Part shown: in pieces, positions 53,663 through 62,800 of the stretch
How the letters are laid out: every line of letters starts with the position of its first letter
Position numbering within the stretch: position 1 is the first letter of the stretch
Assembly (NCBI GenBank): GCA_964036045.1
Contig: OZ038392.1
Location: forward strand, 30,879,087-30,943,086
DNA: 64,000 nt
Direction: 5' to 3'
Source of the DNA: Eutreptiella sp. 'Long Island Sound 2002'
Lineage: Eukaryota; Euglenozoa; Euglenophyceae; Eutreptiales; Eutreptiaceae
Position numbers and translations under genes: made by a program
The notes under the pieces: generated by a model
Database searches by the model: none
Seen by the model: the letters and a program-made list of their open reading frames with translations, nothing else
Told to the model about the DNA's origin: nothing

Positions 53663-56600
53663 ATGTCAACGAACAAAATGCTGCGACTCCTGTTGGCATG
53701 CGGTGTGGTCTTCACGACCGTCCGAATGTACACCATGCGTAAGGCCACGGCAGTGCAGCAGAATGGGCAGCACTGCCTCGACACCGGGGCCGCCCGCGTC
53801 ACAGGCCGCTTGGTCACGTGCACCCGGATCCATCGGAAAAAGGCGGGCAACACCCACGGGGAGGACGTGCAGGCCTTGAAGCAGCTCATAGTGCAGGCCG
53901 TCGCCTACAGCGACCATATCGCCATCGCCGTCGACCAGGCGGACGGCGAGCTCATGCAGCAGGTGTCCGACATGGTGGAGGACTGCAAGCAGATCATCAA
54001 GAAAGAGGTGCCCATTGATGTGCTGCCGGTCTCCATCTGGGGGAATTTCGTGCCGGCGTTGAACGCGCTGCTGATGCACGCGGTCAAGATCAACGCGGCC
54101 GTCATCCTGTACACCTCCGTCGAGTTGCAGATGAGCTCATCTCAAGTGGATTCCCTCAGGGACCAGCTGACAGACAGCACGTTGGTTGTTGGGGCGCAGG
54201 TACGCTTTTGCCCCGCCCCCCCCCCCCCCCCCTCCCCCGGTCGCTTGTCTGGCTCAGGGACCGGGCATGCGGGTACATGTATTTCCCGAAGCCCTCACAC
54301 AAACAATGGACTGACCAGTACAGGGAATGATCTTTCCCCCACCGCCCACTTGCGATACCCATTTCGGGGGGTGATTTTCGGCAGGCCACAACCTTCAGGT
54401 GGAGACTACCCTTGCAGCACTCAGTTCTACCTCTCTGTGAGGAGAGAGGGCAACCCCCTTGCAGAGTCCCCTGGGAGGGAGGGGGTGTCGCTGTTTCCCA
54501 TCATATGTCCGTAGTTGACAAACAGGTCCAGTGGTCACAGCTTGGCGGTGGTCCATGACGTTCTGCTGCAATCCACTGCTGCTTTGGTGTTGGTGGCCTG
54601 TCCACTGGCATCTTCATGTCCCATTCTTGTGACAGAAAGGTACCTATGGTCTTTTAGGCCACTGGCGAGCCAAGCTTCATTCTGCGCTTCTGTGCTGGCT
54701 GCTTTTTGTGCCCGCATGCAAAAGCTCAGCATTCCTTTGGGCACAAGTGTTAGCACGTGCCAAAGGCGCCGAAGAACAATTTTCCTCTCGGTACAATGTA
54801 CAATGTACTGCAAAGGTCACGCTTGGGTCCTAGCGCATAGTCCCTGGGGGGGGGGGGGGGCGATGGTTCATATGCCACAGCCATCGGCCACGGGGCATAA
54901 ACCTAAGCCTTGCCAAAACGTCCAGCATCTTATATGAGGCCTCTTAAGGTCTTTGTGTGTTGTGATGTGGTGTAGTGTGCTATGGAGGTAGCCCACCACT
55001 TCACCATTTTACCGGTAACCACTTGGATGTTGTATCCTCTCGTTTGCAAGTGCAGCTAAACAAGGCAATTTAAGGGGGAGCTCAAAGTCGCGGGCGGTTG
55101 CAGGCCGTTGGCATTCCCCTTTGCCTTAGCATTTTGAGGCCAACACAACTTTTTGATATGATTTCTTGCCCCTTGTGCCTGGTCCCTGGGAACCAAGTTT
55201 TGCATGTTTCAGTTTTCAACCGAACCTTTGCCAACGCCAAACCTCTTACTCTAGTGTGAGCTTTGGCTCCAGCTTGCGCTCAAGGTCATTCGAGTCCGCA
55301 CCACATGATGCAATTGTTTTACCGGAACCGCTGTGGCACCACTGGAGGCAAGCGCTGTCCGTGTGCAACATGCAAAACACAAGGGCAAGGTCATTGGGTA
55401 AGCAAATGCCATAGCAAGTGGCCTTCTAGGTGGTTGTACTGCATGCACCCTATCCCCATGCTTCACTTGCTGGAGTTTGACATGGTCCCAGGATATTCAA
55501 AATCACCTCGAAGAGAGGTTGTTAGATCAAGCGCAGGCGCAAGCGTCGTACCACCCCCCCTTTTGGGGGGTCATTCGCGTAGCATACCCCAAGGCATGAT
55601 ATTTGATGTCCAGCCCCTTGTAAAATCACGACCTTGCCCAATAAGACAATCCCCCAATGGATTTTTTGATTCCGGGATTCGAACCGCCGACCTACACATT
55701 TGCGTCTGTGATCGGGTGCACTACCGTTCGACCGCTGCTTGTTCTGACAGTATCTCTTCTCCCCACTGCTCGAAGCCAAGTCTGCCACTCAAAAAACCCA
55801 AATTGTGTGTTTATGTCTGCCTACCTGCTTGCCTGACTAACTGACTGATTGGTTGACTGTTAGCCTCTCTTTGAGGTGCACTGCCGAAGGCAATAGAATT
55901 AGCAAGAGATTGAGGTAGCAGGCTGTAATCGCATAATTACAGTGCATTCCCTGTCCAGTGCGTTGAGGTAGGCAAAGTGTGATCAAGTGAAAACCCGTGG
56001 CTGATGCGCTAAGGTAGTCAAGCTGTTTTCCCATGTGATCACAGTTTGCCTAACTTAGCGCATTGGACATAGGGTTTCATTTGATCATGGTTTGCCTACC
56101 TTAGCGCATTGGGAAGGGGGGTCCTGTGTAATGGTACGCACACATGACACCCCTCTCACTGGTGATGAAGGATTGGCATGGGGAATTGCTGGCTTGGTCC
56201 ACATATTGGCTCCAGTGGCACGTGCCGTTGCGATCCTTACCGCCATCATTTCACATTTGAGTTTATATTGTGTGTTTGCGTGGGATGAATGAGCACTCCC
56301 TGTTGGACTCCAAGCACCCTGTCTAGCTCCCAGACATGGGGTTAGCTACCCAGTGACAAGTTGCGGCCCAATTGACCCGTATACTGGGTTGTTCGGGTTG
56401 TTCTGTGGGCTGTTTCAGCCAATTTAGAGGCTACAACGTCCAATTGAGAGCCCAAAAACATTCACGATATGCATGTGTGCCTTGTTTTTGCTTGTGCCAT
56501 GTCCTTTGTAATGTTCCCTTGTTGGTAGGCCCATAAATTGTCTTGTTTCGGCCTGCTGCGGGAGTGCTTGTGCATCCGTGTCTGATTTTGGGCCATTTAC

Positions 56601-58684
56601 AAAACAAGTGAGCTGAACATATTCGCCAAATTTTGTGCACGTACGTGTTGGCCATGGCATAATTATGGTTGAACAAAAAATAAGGGTTGGGGGGTTCAAC
56701 TTTGAGAAGGAGGGGCCCGTTCGGATGGCCGTGGGGGTCCACAAATGTTTGAGAGGGTTTGGATGTAGAACCTTTCCCCACACACGTGCGCACTCGCTCG
56801 CCTCGCCAAGCCAAGGCAAGGCACATCTGCCATGGCATGGCATGGTTTGGTAGGGTGTGCTTGTGCCTTGTCATCTGGGGGCGCCCTTAGCGTAGTGCGG
56901 GTGCAGTGCAACTATATGGGCGTCTAGCCGTACTGGAGACCCATACTTTGTGATACTAGGGGCATCATTGTTGCCCCAGGCGTAGGTTTGATGCTTCTTC
57001 CACATTGGGGATGTGGCATTTTTGGATTTCCCTCCTTTTCACCCATTTCCACCCCTTTTCACACTTTTTTGCTCATCTCCACCATGGACTCCCACACTTT
57101 GTTGTGGCACCTTGAGTTGGGGTGATGGGGGGAAGAATGGGAGCTGAATGATGAGGAGGTAGCGGCGTTGGACTTACAGGGTGCTGCCAGCCCTAATGAA
57201 GTGGAAGAAACTCTCCCTAACAGGAACGCCGAAGAGATGGCTAAGCAAGGTTTCTACTTGTGAAGTCACTACTCCACCATTGCTACTATCAGGGTTGGCG
57301 CTTGCTTACCTCCTGGGAAGGGTATGGCGTGGATGAGGCCACGGGGGAGTCCTGCTCAGCTTTTCTTTTGCCTGATGGGTGTTTGAACTCTATTGTGGTT
57401 GAATACTTGTCCTAGAACAACCTAGGTGAACTGCTGAGGCTAGCTGAGTTGCTTGCTGAGAAAGCCTAAGGATTGGCGTTATTTGAGAGTCTTGCCCCAG
57501 AGACTCACTCCCTTCTCCTTTCATGTCTTTGACCTATGGTGGGTTATGGCAAGCATTGGGCTCTGTGTGTAGGGGCACACCCTAGGCTTTCCGCATTTTG
57601 TGTGATTTCTTATGCGAAGGGAAGGTAGCTTGCATTTGTCTTCAGCTAGGCTAGTTTGGGTGACCTAAATTTAGTGGCGTGTGGAAGGGGTGTGCCTGGG
57701 GCTCTTCGGGGAGAACCTAGTCTAAAAGCAGCACACAGTGCAAGGACTCCCCCTCTGTGTCTCGTTTTGGAGGCCATTTGTCCCAAAAGGTGAGCTGAAT
57801 GTATGTGTCAAATTTTTTTGTGCACGTGGCCACAGCATAATTATGGAGGCTCAGCCCGATGGAGCCCTCACACCCTGCCATAATGCTTCCCCTGGCAACC
57901 TCCTCCAAGGGACAGTATTTACAAGGGCTTCAAAGGTGGACGATTTCCTGGAGAAGTTGTTCAAATACCTGATGCAGTGTGCGCGCTGAACGAAAACTCT
58001 ACCCTCTACGCCTCCTTTGCAGGGGCCCTATTGCCCCCTTTTAAGGCTGCCATACCAGCACAACTCTCCCCATGCAGTGATTATTTTCTGCATTTCCAGC
58101 GCCAACCATCTTCCAGGACAATGCCCCACATCCCCAAACAATGGCCTCAACAATGCCTCACGTCCCTCAGCAATGGGCGGCACCCCCCAACCAATGCCCC
58201 AGACCCCTCAACACCCCACACCCCTGAACACTGCCCCTCAACAAGGCCCGGCACCCCTCCCCATCCCCGCCACCCTCCGCAGGTGCCTGGCCACGATTTC
58301 GACGTCGGCCGCCACGTGCTGACCGGGCGCAACTCGCCCTGGAACACCTTTGCCCTCTGGTCTGTGGCCAAGCTGGCGCAAGTGGGGTTCATGCCCATCT
58401 CCGAGGGTATCTTTGGCATCCCTGGCGGCGTAGAGGAGGGCCCAGTGATTGCCCTGCTGCAGCGCCTGCAGCCCTCTTCCATGTGCTGCAAGCTGGTGCA
58501 GCTGGACCCAGCCCCCAAGTGGCACCGCGACTGGTCGGACCCGCAGCGGCTGCAGTGGCACCAGGAGAAGATGCAGAGCAAGGTGACGCGCACAACGTCG
58601 CAGCTTGAGTACATGCATCTCCCCGAGGCCTTCGTGGATCACATTCAAGTCACCGTCCCATCGCATGAGTCCGGAGTCCCGTGA
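53663..58684 (+). CDS. Conserved protein of unknown function, possibly glycosyltransferase-like, 2 exons
   Basis: Exons 53663-54199 and 58283-58684 join in phase 0 (CAG|GTACGC ... CCGCAG|GTG) into 312 residues ending at TGA. Residues 6-20 (MLRLLLACGVVFTTV) may be a signal anchor. Residues about 70-178 contain ALKQLIVQAVAYSDHIAIAV, LPVSIWGNFVPALNALLMHA and AAVILYTSVELQ, the alternation of a nucleotide-sugar-transferase-like fold. Exon 2 has PGHDFDVG, LTGRNSPWNTFALWSVAKLA, GGVEEGPVIALLQRLQP, WHRDWSDPQRLQWHQEKMQS and SQLEYMHLPEAFVDHI. I recall this exon-2 pattern from uncharacterised algal and protist proteins, without a known reaction; the transferase reading is only a structural impression. 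The 4083-nt intron carries an inverted-repeat element, a tRNA-like segment and a Harbinger element. Confidence 0.65.
55668..55735 (-). repeat. tRNA-like segment, minus strand
   Basis: On the minus strand the order is GGTCGAACGGTAGTGCACC (A-box-like), CACA/TGTG anticodon-stem-like pairing around GACGCAAA, and GGCGGTTCGAATCCCGG (B-box). The anticodon loop has eight bases and no U33, so it is not a canonical tRNA. A tRNA-derived SINE or pseudogene in the intron of the 53663 gene is the best reading. Confidence 0.35.
55951..56116. repeat. Nested inverted-repeat element (AGCGCATTG units)
   Basis: Left arm CAGTGCGTTGAGGTAGGCAA, TGATCAAGTGAAAACCC pairs with right arm GGGTTTCATTTGATCA, TTGCCTACCTTAGCGCATTG. 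Between them a second pair, TGCGCTAAGGTAGTCAA and TTGCCTAACTTAGCGCA, is also inverted. The result is four related units in alternating orientation within 166 bp, able to form a cruciform or hairpin. Confidence 0.7.
56399..56570. repeat. Partial copy of element 9 interior, part 1
   Basis: TTGTTCTGTGGGCTGTTTCAG, CCCAAAAACATTCACGATATG, TGCCATGTCCTTTGTAATGT match 30049-30200. The remainder of the element 9 interior is found at 57845-57980, so the original copy seems split, with element 5 and other DNA between. Confidence 0.6.
56877..57753 (+). mobile_element. PIF/Harbinger-like element 5 (TSD TCT)
   Basis: An 877-bp element with TCT at 56874-56876 and 57754-57756. The left end is GGGGGCGCCCTTAGCGTAG, then CAACTATATGGGCG, GAGACCCATACTTTG. 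The right end is CTAGTCTAAAAGCAGCACAC, AGTGCAAGGACTCCCCC. An internal frame at 57130-57261 reads EEWELNDEEVAALDLQGAAS, PNEVEETLPNRNAEEMAKQG, an acidic piece that may belong to the element's protein. It lies in the intron of the 53663 gene. Confidence 0.75.
57845..57980. repeat. Partial copy of element 9 interior, part 2
   Basis: GAGCCCTCACACCCTGCCATA, ATGCTTCCCCTGGCAACCTC and GGGACAGTATTTACAAGGGC match 30245-30350 closely, continuing where the copy at 56399-56570 stops. Confidence 0.6.
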
Positions 58685-60637
58685 GGCCCTTTGCCCAAGT
58701 TTTCTTCGGAGCGGACCGGAGCGGTTCTGATTTTGACGTCATTCTTTCGTTCAACGGTGGTGCGCCCACACTGCACGGCAGGACTTCAGGTCGTGCCTGG
58801 CGGGTCACAAGCTGCTTCCTTGCCAGGGGAAGCCTCCTGCTGGCGATTGCCTCCCTAACACCCCCCCCCCCCCCTCCCTGCTTTCGTGCAGCGTTGTCTG
58901 AGCACGGTGACCCCCCTCTGCCCGTTGCTTTGCTGACCACGGCTCCTGTGGTCAAGACCGCACGATGACTTGTTCCTGAGCCGGTGGTTGCAGGAAAGAG
59001 GGGCTGGGGCATGTCCGCGAAGAGTTGGTCCTCCTCAAAACCGCATTCTGCTTGAGACTATTTGTTGTGATGTGATTGTTAGCGGGTGTCACTGGAATGG
59101 GGGTCGCCCCCCCTCCCCCCCCATAGGGACCACTCCTGAGGGACCACTCGCCTGTGAGTCGCACGACATCGGGGCCTTTTTTGCGCATGGGATCCTGTTC
59201 TGACGCTTGCTGTCCTTGACCTCTGTGCCCTGCGCAAAAGGGGAGCGGAGGGGGGGGGGGTCATTGGGCCAGCAGACCACCGCCGGCGACTTTCTGATGC
59301 GGTTTGACCGCCCGTCGGTTGCCACCGCTTCCCCTCGAACCGCCGCAGTTGGTCGCTCCTTTGATGTCCGGCCCGCCACCCTTTTGCTGCGTGAATGGAC
59401 CTTCCACCCCGTTTTTTCCTTCCGCGGTGCAGACGCCGCCCCTGCGCTGGCCACATTCGCAGTTTTGACGGTCTCCATGTCATTGGCCAAGCCCGTGTGT
59501 GCTGAGGTGTAACCCCCCCCCCCCCCATAACCCACGCCTCTCTTCTGTCTGAGCTGTTTTGTCACTAACCCCCTCCCACCGCTCTGTGGCCGCAAAACAT
59601 TGCGTACCAACCGCTTTCCCACCCGCCGGTAGCCGCTTTCACAACCGCTCTTGCCACCCCTCCCTTGTGACCCCCCTCTCCTCTCCAGCCGCACCCCTGC
59701 ACCATGCGCATCCTCCGGCTGCAGCCCAGCAGCCGGCCGCTGATCGCAAGCAGTGGAACGTGAGACCTGAAAGGTGTTTCTCGGTGTGGCTTTGTGTGCC
59801 TCCACCCCATGTTCATCGTTGGGAACAGGTCCGCATGTGTGTAGAGCTCCAGGAGTTCCTTTACATGGCCCGCCGCGGTGCGAGTGGCGTGTCCGACCGC
59901 TGGAATTGCAGTCGTAATGTCCATGCGAACAACCTGTGTGCACCCCGCAGACATTCCCCTGAGGCCTGCACCAGTTAGGGCGACCTCATGGCAGCCAGAG
60001 CGGACCGACAGACGACCCTCTTGCCACGCTCAAAGGTGCCAGGCTGAAAACCCCAGCATCTCAACCGCGCATCTTCAGGGGCTCAACATTCCCAGACCCT
60101 GTCTGCTCACCCCTGCATCTCATGCCTGCCGCATGGATGCCGGATGCAGCCCACATTGCCCACGGGTGGACCATGTGACGAGACCACACCGCACTGCACT
60201 CCGCAACACAAGGACCAGCCCCCCGGATGTGGCGGTTTCCAGCGGGTATTTCCAACCCCGAGCCGCATCCCTGTCCCTTAAAGCGCCACTGACTGAGTGC
60301 CGGAAATGCGCTCGTGGCATGACAAGTACCGTTGCAGGAGCACAGCTGTGCCGTGATGGCCACAGCCTGCAACGCCATTTGCCCCATTTTGTCAGTGTAT
60401 GCAGCACAACACCACAAACGAAACACACCGGCGTGCTGCTGCCACCACGTCTTGAGTAGAGGAAAGGGCCCACAGCAGCGACCATCTACCCAGGGATGGG
60501 CTGACGGGAAAGGGATCTCCACTCTGGAGTGGAGTCGGGGTGTGCATGGCCTGCGGCATGAGCGATGCGGTATGCAGCTTTGGGTTGCTAAAGCACGCTA
60601 CCGTACGCTCCAGCATTGGCCGTGTGTCGCTCTAGGA
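58685..60637. other. Spacer after the 53663 gene
   Basis: C-runs of 12-14 at about 58860 and 59512 and a G10 run near 59251. A stretch at about 59827-59978 after GGGAACAG could be an exon (VRMCVELQEFLYMARRGASG), but no partner exon or domain was found. The long minus-strand frame 59089-59943 is Gly/Arg-rich low-complexity sequence and not credible. Confidence 0.35.
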
Positions 60638-60927
60638 GGGGGCATACTGTGCGCTGTGCGCGCGCCTTGTGTGCACTGTGCACAAAGTTTGTACAGGACC
60701 GTACCCAAGCTGCATAGTAGTGCCTAGCACTAGTAACAATGAGCCTTGTTATGCATCTATATGAGTTGCTTGCATGCTTTGCTCTCATTTCTTGTCTATT
60801 GTTGTGCGTTGTTTTGCATCGTTTCCCATAGGTTTGTGGTATCTATCAAGAATTTGGATTTGGATTGGCCCCTTTCCAATTAGGGATATGGACCGGCACG
60901 TGAGGCGAGCATGCCTATTGGCGTTGC

Positions 60928-61255
60928 ATGGGTGACAGGATGACCGTGGGTCGAGTGCAACTCCCCAACGGTCCTATTTATGTGCCTGAGGATCCTGAGG
61001 ATTCAAATGAGACTATGTAGGCCCCTGAGTGGGCTAGCTATTTGTCCATCATTGATGGGGCTCTTAGCCATGTACCTTTGTGTGACCTAGATCAACCTAT
61101 GCTCAAAGAGGTCATGGCCGAAAATCGTGGCCTTGTGTCCTATATTCCCAGCAGTACATATTTCACCAAAAGAGTGCACATCAAATGCCGGGGCTGTCCA
61201 ACATTGTGGGGATGCAGTATGGTCCATATAGGCAAGAATATTGCCAATTGTAGCA
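60928..61255 (+). pseudogene. Element-encoded frame with one in-frame stop
   Basis: From ATG 60928 the frame reads MGDRMTVGRVQLPNGPIYVP, EDPEDSNETM, then TAG at 61018-61020, then WASYLSIIDGALSHVPLCDL and MLKEVMAENRGLVSYIPSST. One stop apart, it stays open to the TGT-cassette end. No domain is recognised; probably a transposon protein fragment. Confidence 0.3.
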
Positions 61256-61531
61256 AAACCCCCCAATTTCTCCCTGCATATGCACGCTGTGCACGCGCTG
61301 TGCGCGTGCTGTGCCGACAGGCCCCTATGGGGCGTATTGTGTGCTGTGCGCGCTATGCACAAAGTTTGCATAGGAACGTACTCAAGTTGGATAGTAGTGC
61401 CGAGTACTCCAATATTTGAATTTGACCCTTGCACCACATTTATTCGAGTTGCATGTGTGCTTCCCCTTCATTTCTAGTACAGTTGTGTGTGTTGTTGCCA
61501 TTGAAAAAGGGTACCTCATGTTGGTAATTAT

Positions 61532-61792
61532 GATTATCGAGCACTCAATGAGCAAACTGGAACCGATGCATACCCTCTGCCTGCGAAACAATTACTCAGT
61601 CAGATTCCTTTGGCCGAGAGTACTCCATTGTATGCAGCCACATTGACTCCCATAGAAATTGTGCATCCCCAATCTGTGTCACAAGGCCTGAAAAGCAGCC
61701 TTGGTGTGTGGCGGCGAGTTATTGAATGGGTTCTTGCTGATGTGTGGGACGTGTGCGATCCATATATTAATGACATCATCATTGAGACATAA
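61532..61792 (+). pseudogene. Ty3/Gypsy-like reverse transcriptase relic
   Basis: The frame reads DYRALNEQTGTDAYPLP, then after a deleted or degenerate middle GLKSSLGVWRRVIEWVLADV and CDPYINDIIIET, ending at TAA. The first matches the DYR-x-LN-x-x-T-x-x-D-x-YPLP motif and the last the Y-x-DD active site of Ty3/Gypsy reverse transcriptases. The active site here is YIND, with the first Asp replaced by Asn, and the segment between the motifs is far too short. No integrase or LTR was seen. Confidence 0.6.
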
Positions 61793-62326
61793 TCAAAAGA
61801 AGGTATGAGTGACCAGGACATCATCGTTGTGGGGGTGTAGTATTGGCTATGTAGGGAACAATATTGCTAATTACCCTGAAATTCCCCATTTTTGCCCTGT
61901 AAACTGCGTGCTGCGCGCGCGCTGTGCGTAAATGCCCCCCTAATTGCATGCACAAGGCCAACATGTCCCTCAACATTGCCCGTAACCGTGTGTGAAGCCA
62001 TGATGCTCACCCACTGTCATGGGGTCCTAAGTGGGGGCTTCTCTGACTGCTGATGGACATCGCTTCAGCCATTCAAGGTGGTCAGAGTGATGCATGATGC
62101 GTGGTCAGTTTGCTTTGTGTTGACCATGTGCCCTCAGGAGGAAGGCGGTGAGAGCTGCTCCTCATGCTTCAGGCACGTTGTCAATTTTCAGAAGGTGTCA
62201 TACATGATGACGATTATCCCATTCGGCCCCCGTTGCTTGTGTTGCTCCATCCAACGATGTACAGCACCTGTCCGGCGTGCATTTTGAAAGACAAATCCCA
62301 AAGATCTAAGCATGATGCTGCACGTC

Positions 62327-62800
62327 GCATTACATCACATCACGTCACATCACATCACATCACACATCACATCTTACATCACGTCACATCTTACATCACA
62401 TCACATCACATCTTACATCACATCACATCACATCACATCACATCACATCACATCACATCACATCACATCACATCACATCACATCACATCACATCACATCA
62501 CATCACATCACATCACATCACGTCACAGCACATCACATAGAGACTCATCCCACTCTCAGTGGAGGTAAGTGGGGACCCCTTCCTTATGTCTACGTTGGCC
62601 TGGGTTGGGCGACACACGGGGCTCGTGGTACACGAGGACCGGGCTGGAGCTCCTCCTCCTCCTCACATTGCACTACACCACATCACATAACATCACACTG
62701 CACTGCACCACACCACCCCACACCACACCACACAGCACCACACCGCATCACATTACATTACAACACACCGCATCACATCAAATCACGTCACATCAATCCT
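62327..62800. repeat. (ACATC)n pentamer array and degenerate CA-rich satellites
   Basis: ACATC/ACATCACATC repeats run from 62330 to 62531, purest at 62400-62520. After a 120-bp unique block, a degenerate CACCACA/CATCACA array continues at 62668-62795. Both strands are open in some frames purely because of the repeat. Confidence 0.95.

Larger units (their letters stand above)
60638..61945. mobile_element. Cluster of Harbinger-like ends with TGT cassette (boundaries uncertain)
   Basis: A left end GGGGGCATACTGTGCGCTGTG at 60638 and a right end GCGCGCTGTGCG, AAATGCCCCCC to 61930 frame the region. Inside, at 61282-61314, a right end with three TGT units abuts a new left end at 61331 (GGGGCGTATTGTGTGCTGTG), separated only by TAT. 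The blocks GTGCACAAAGTTTG, CGTACYCAAG and ATAGTAGTGCC occur after both left ends (60680 and 61360). Target duplications could not be matched for the outer pair, so two or more nested or tandem insertions are assumed. Confidence 0.5.

Noticed and set aside
59089-59943. 284-codon minus-strand frame
   Set aside because: Gly/Arg-rich low complexity, runs antisense through C-run sequence, no domain and no supported start or splice sites.
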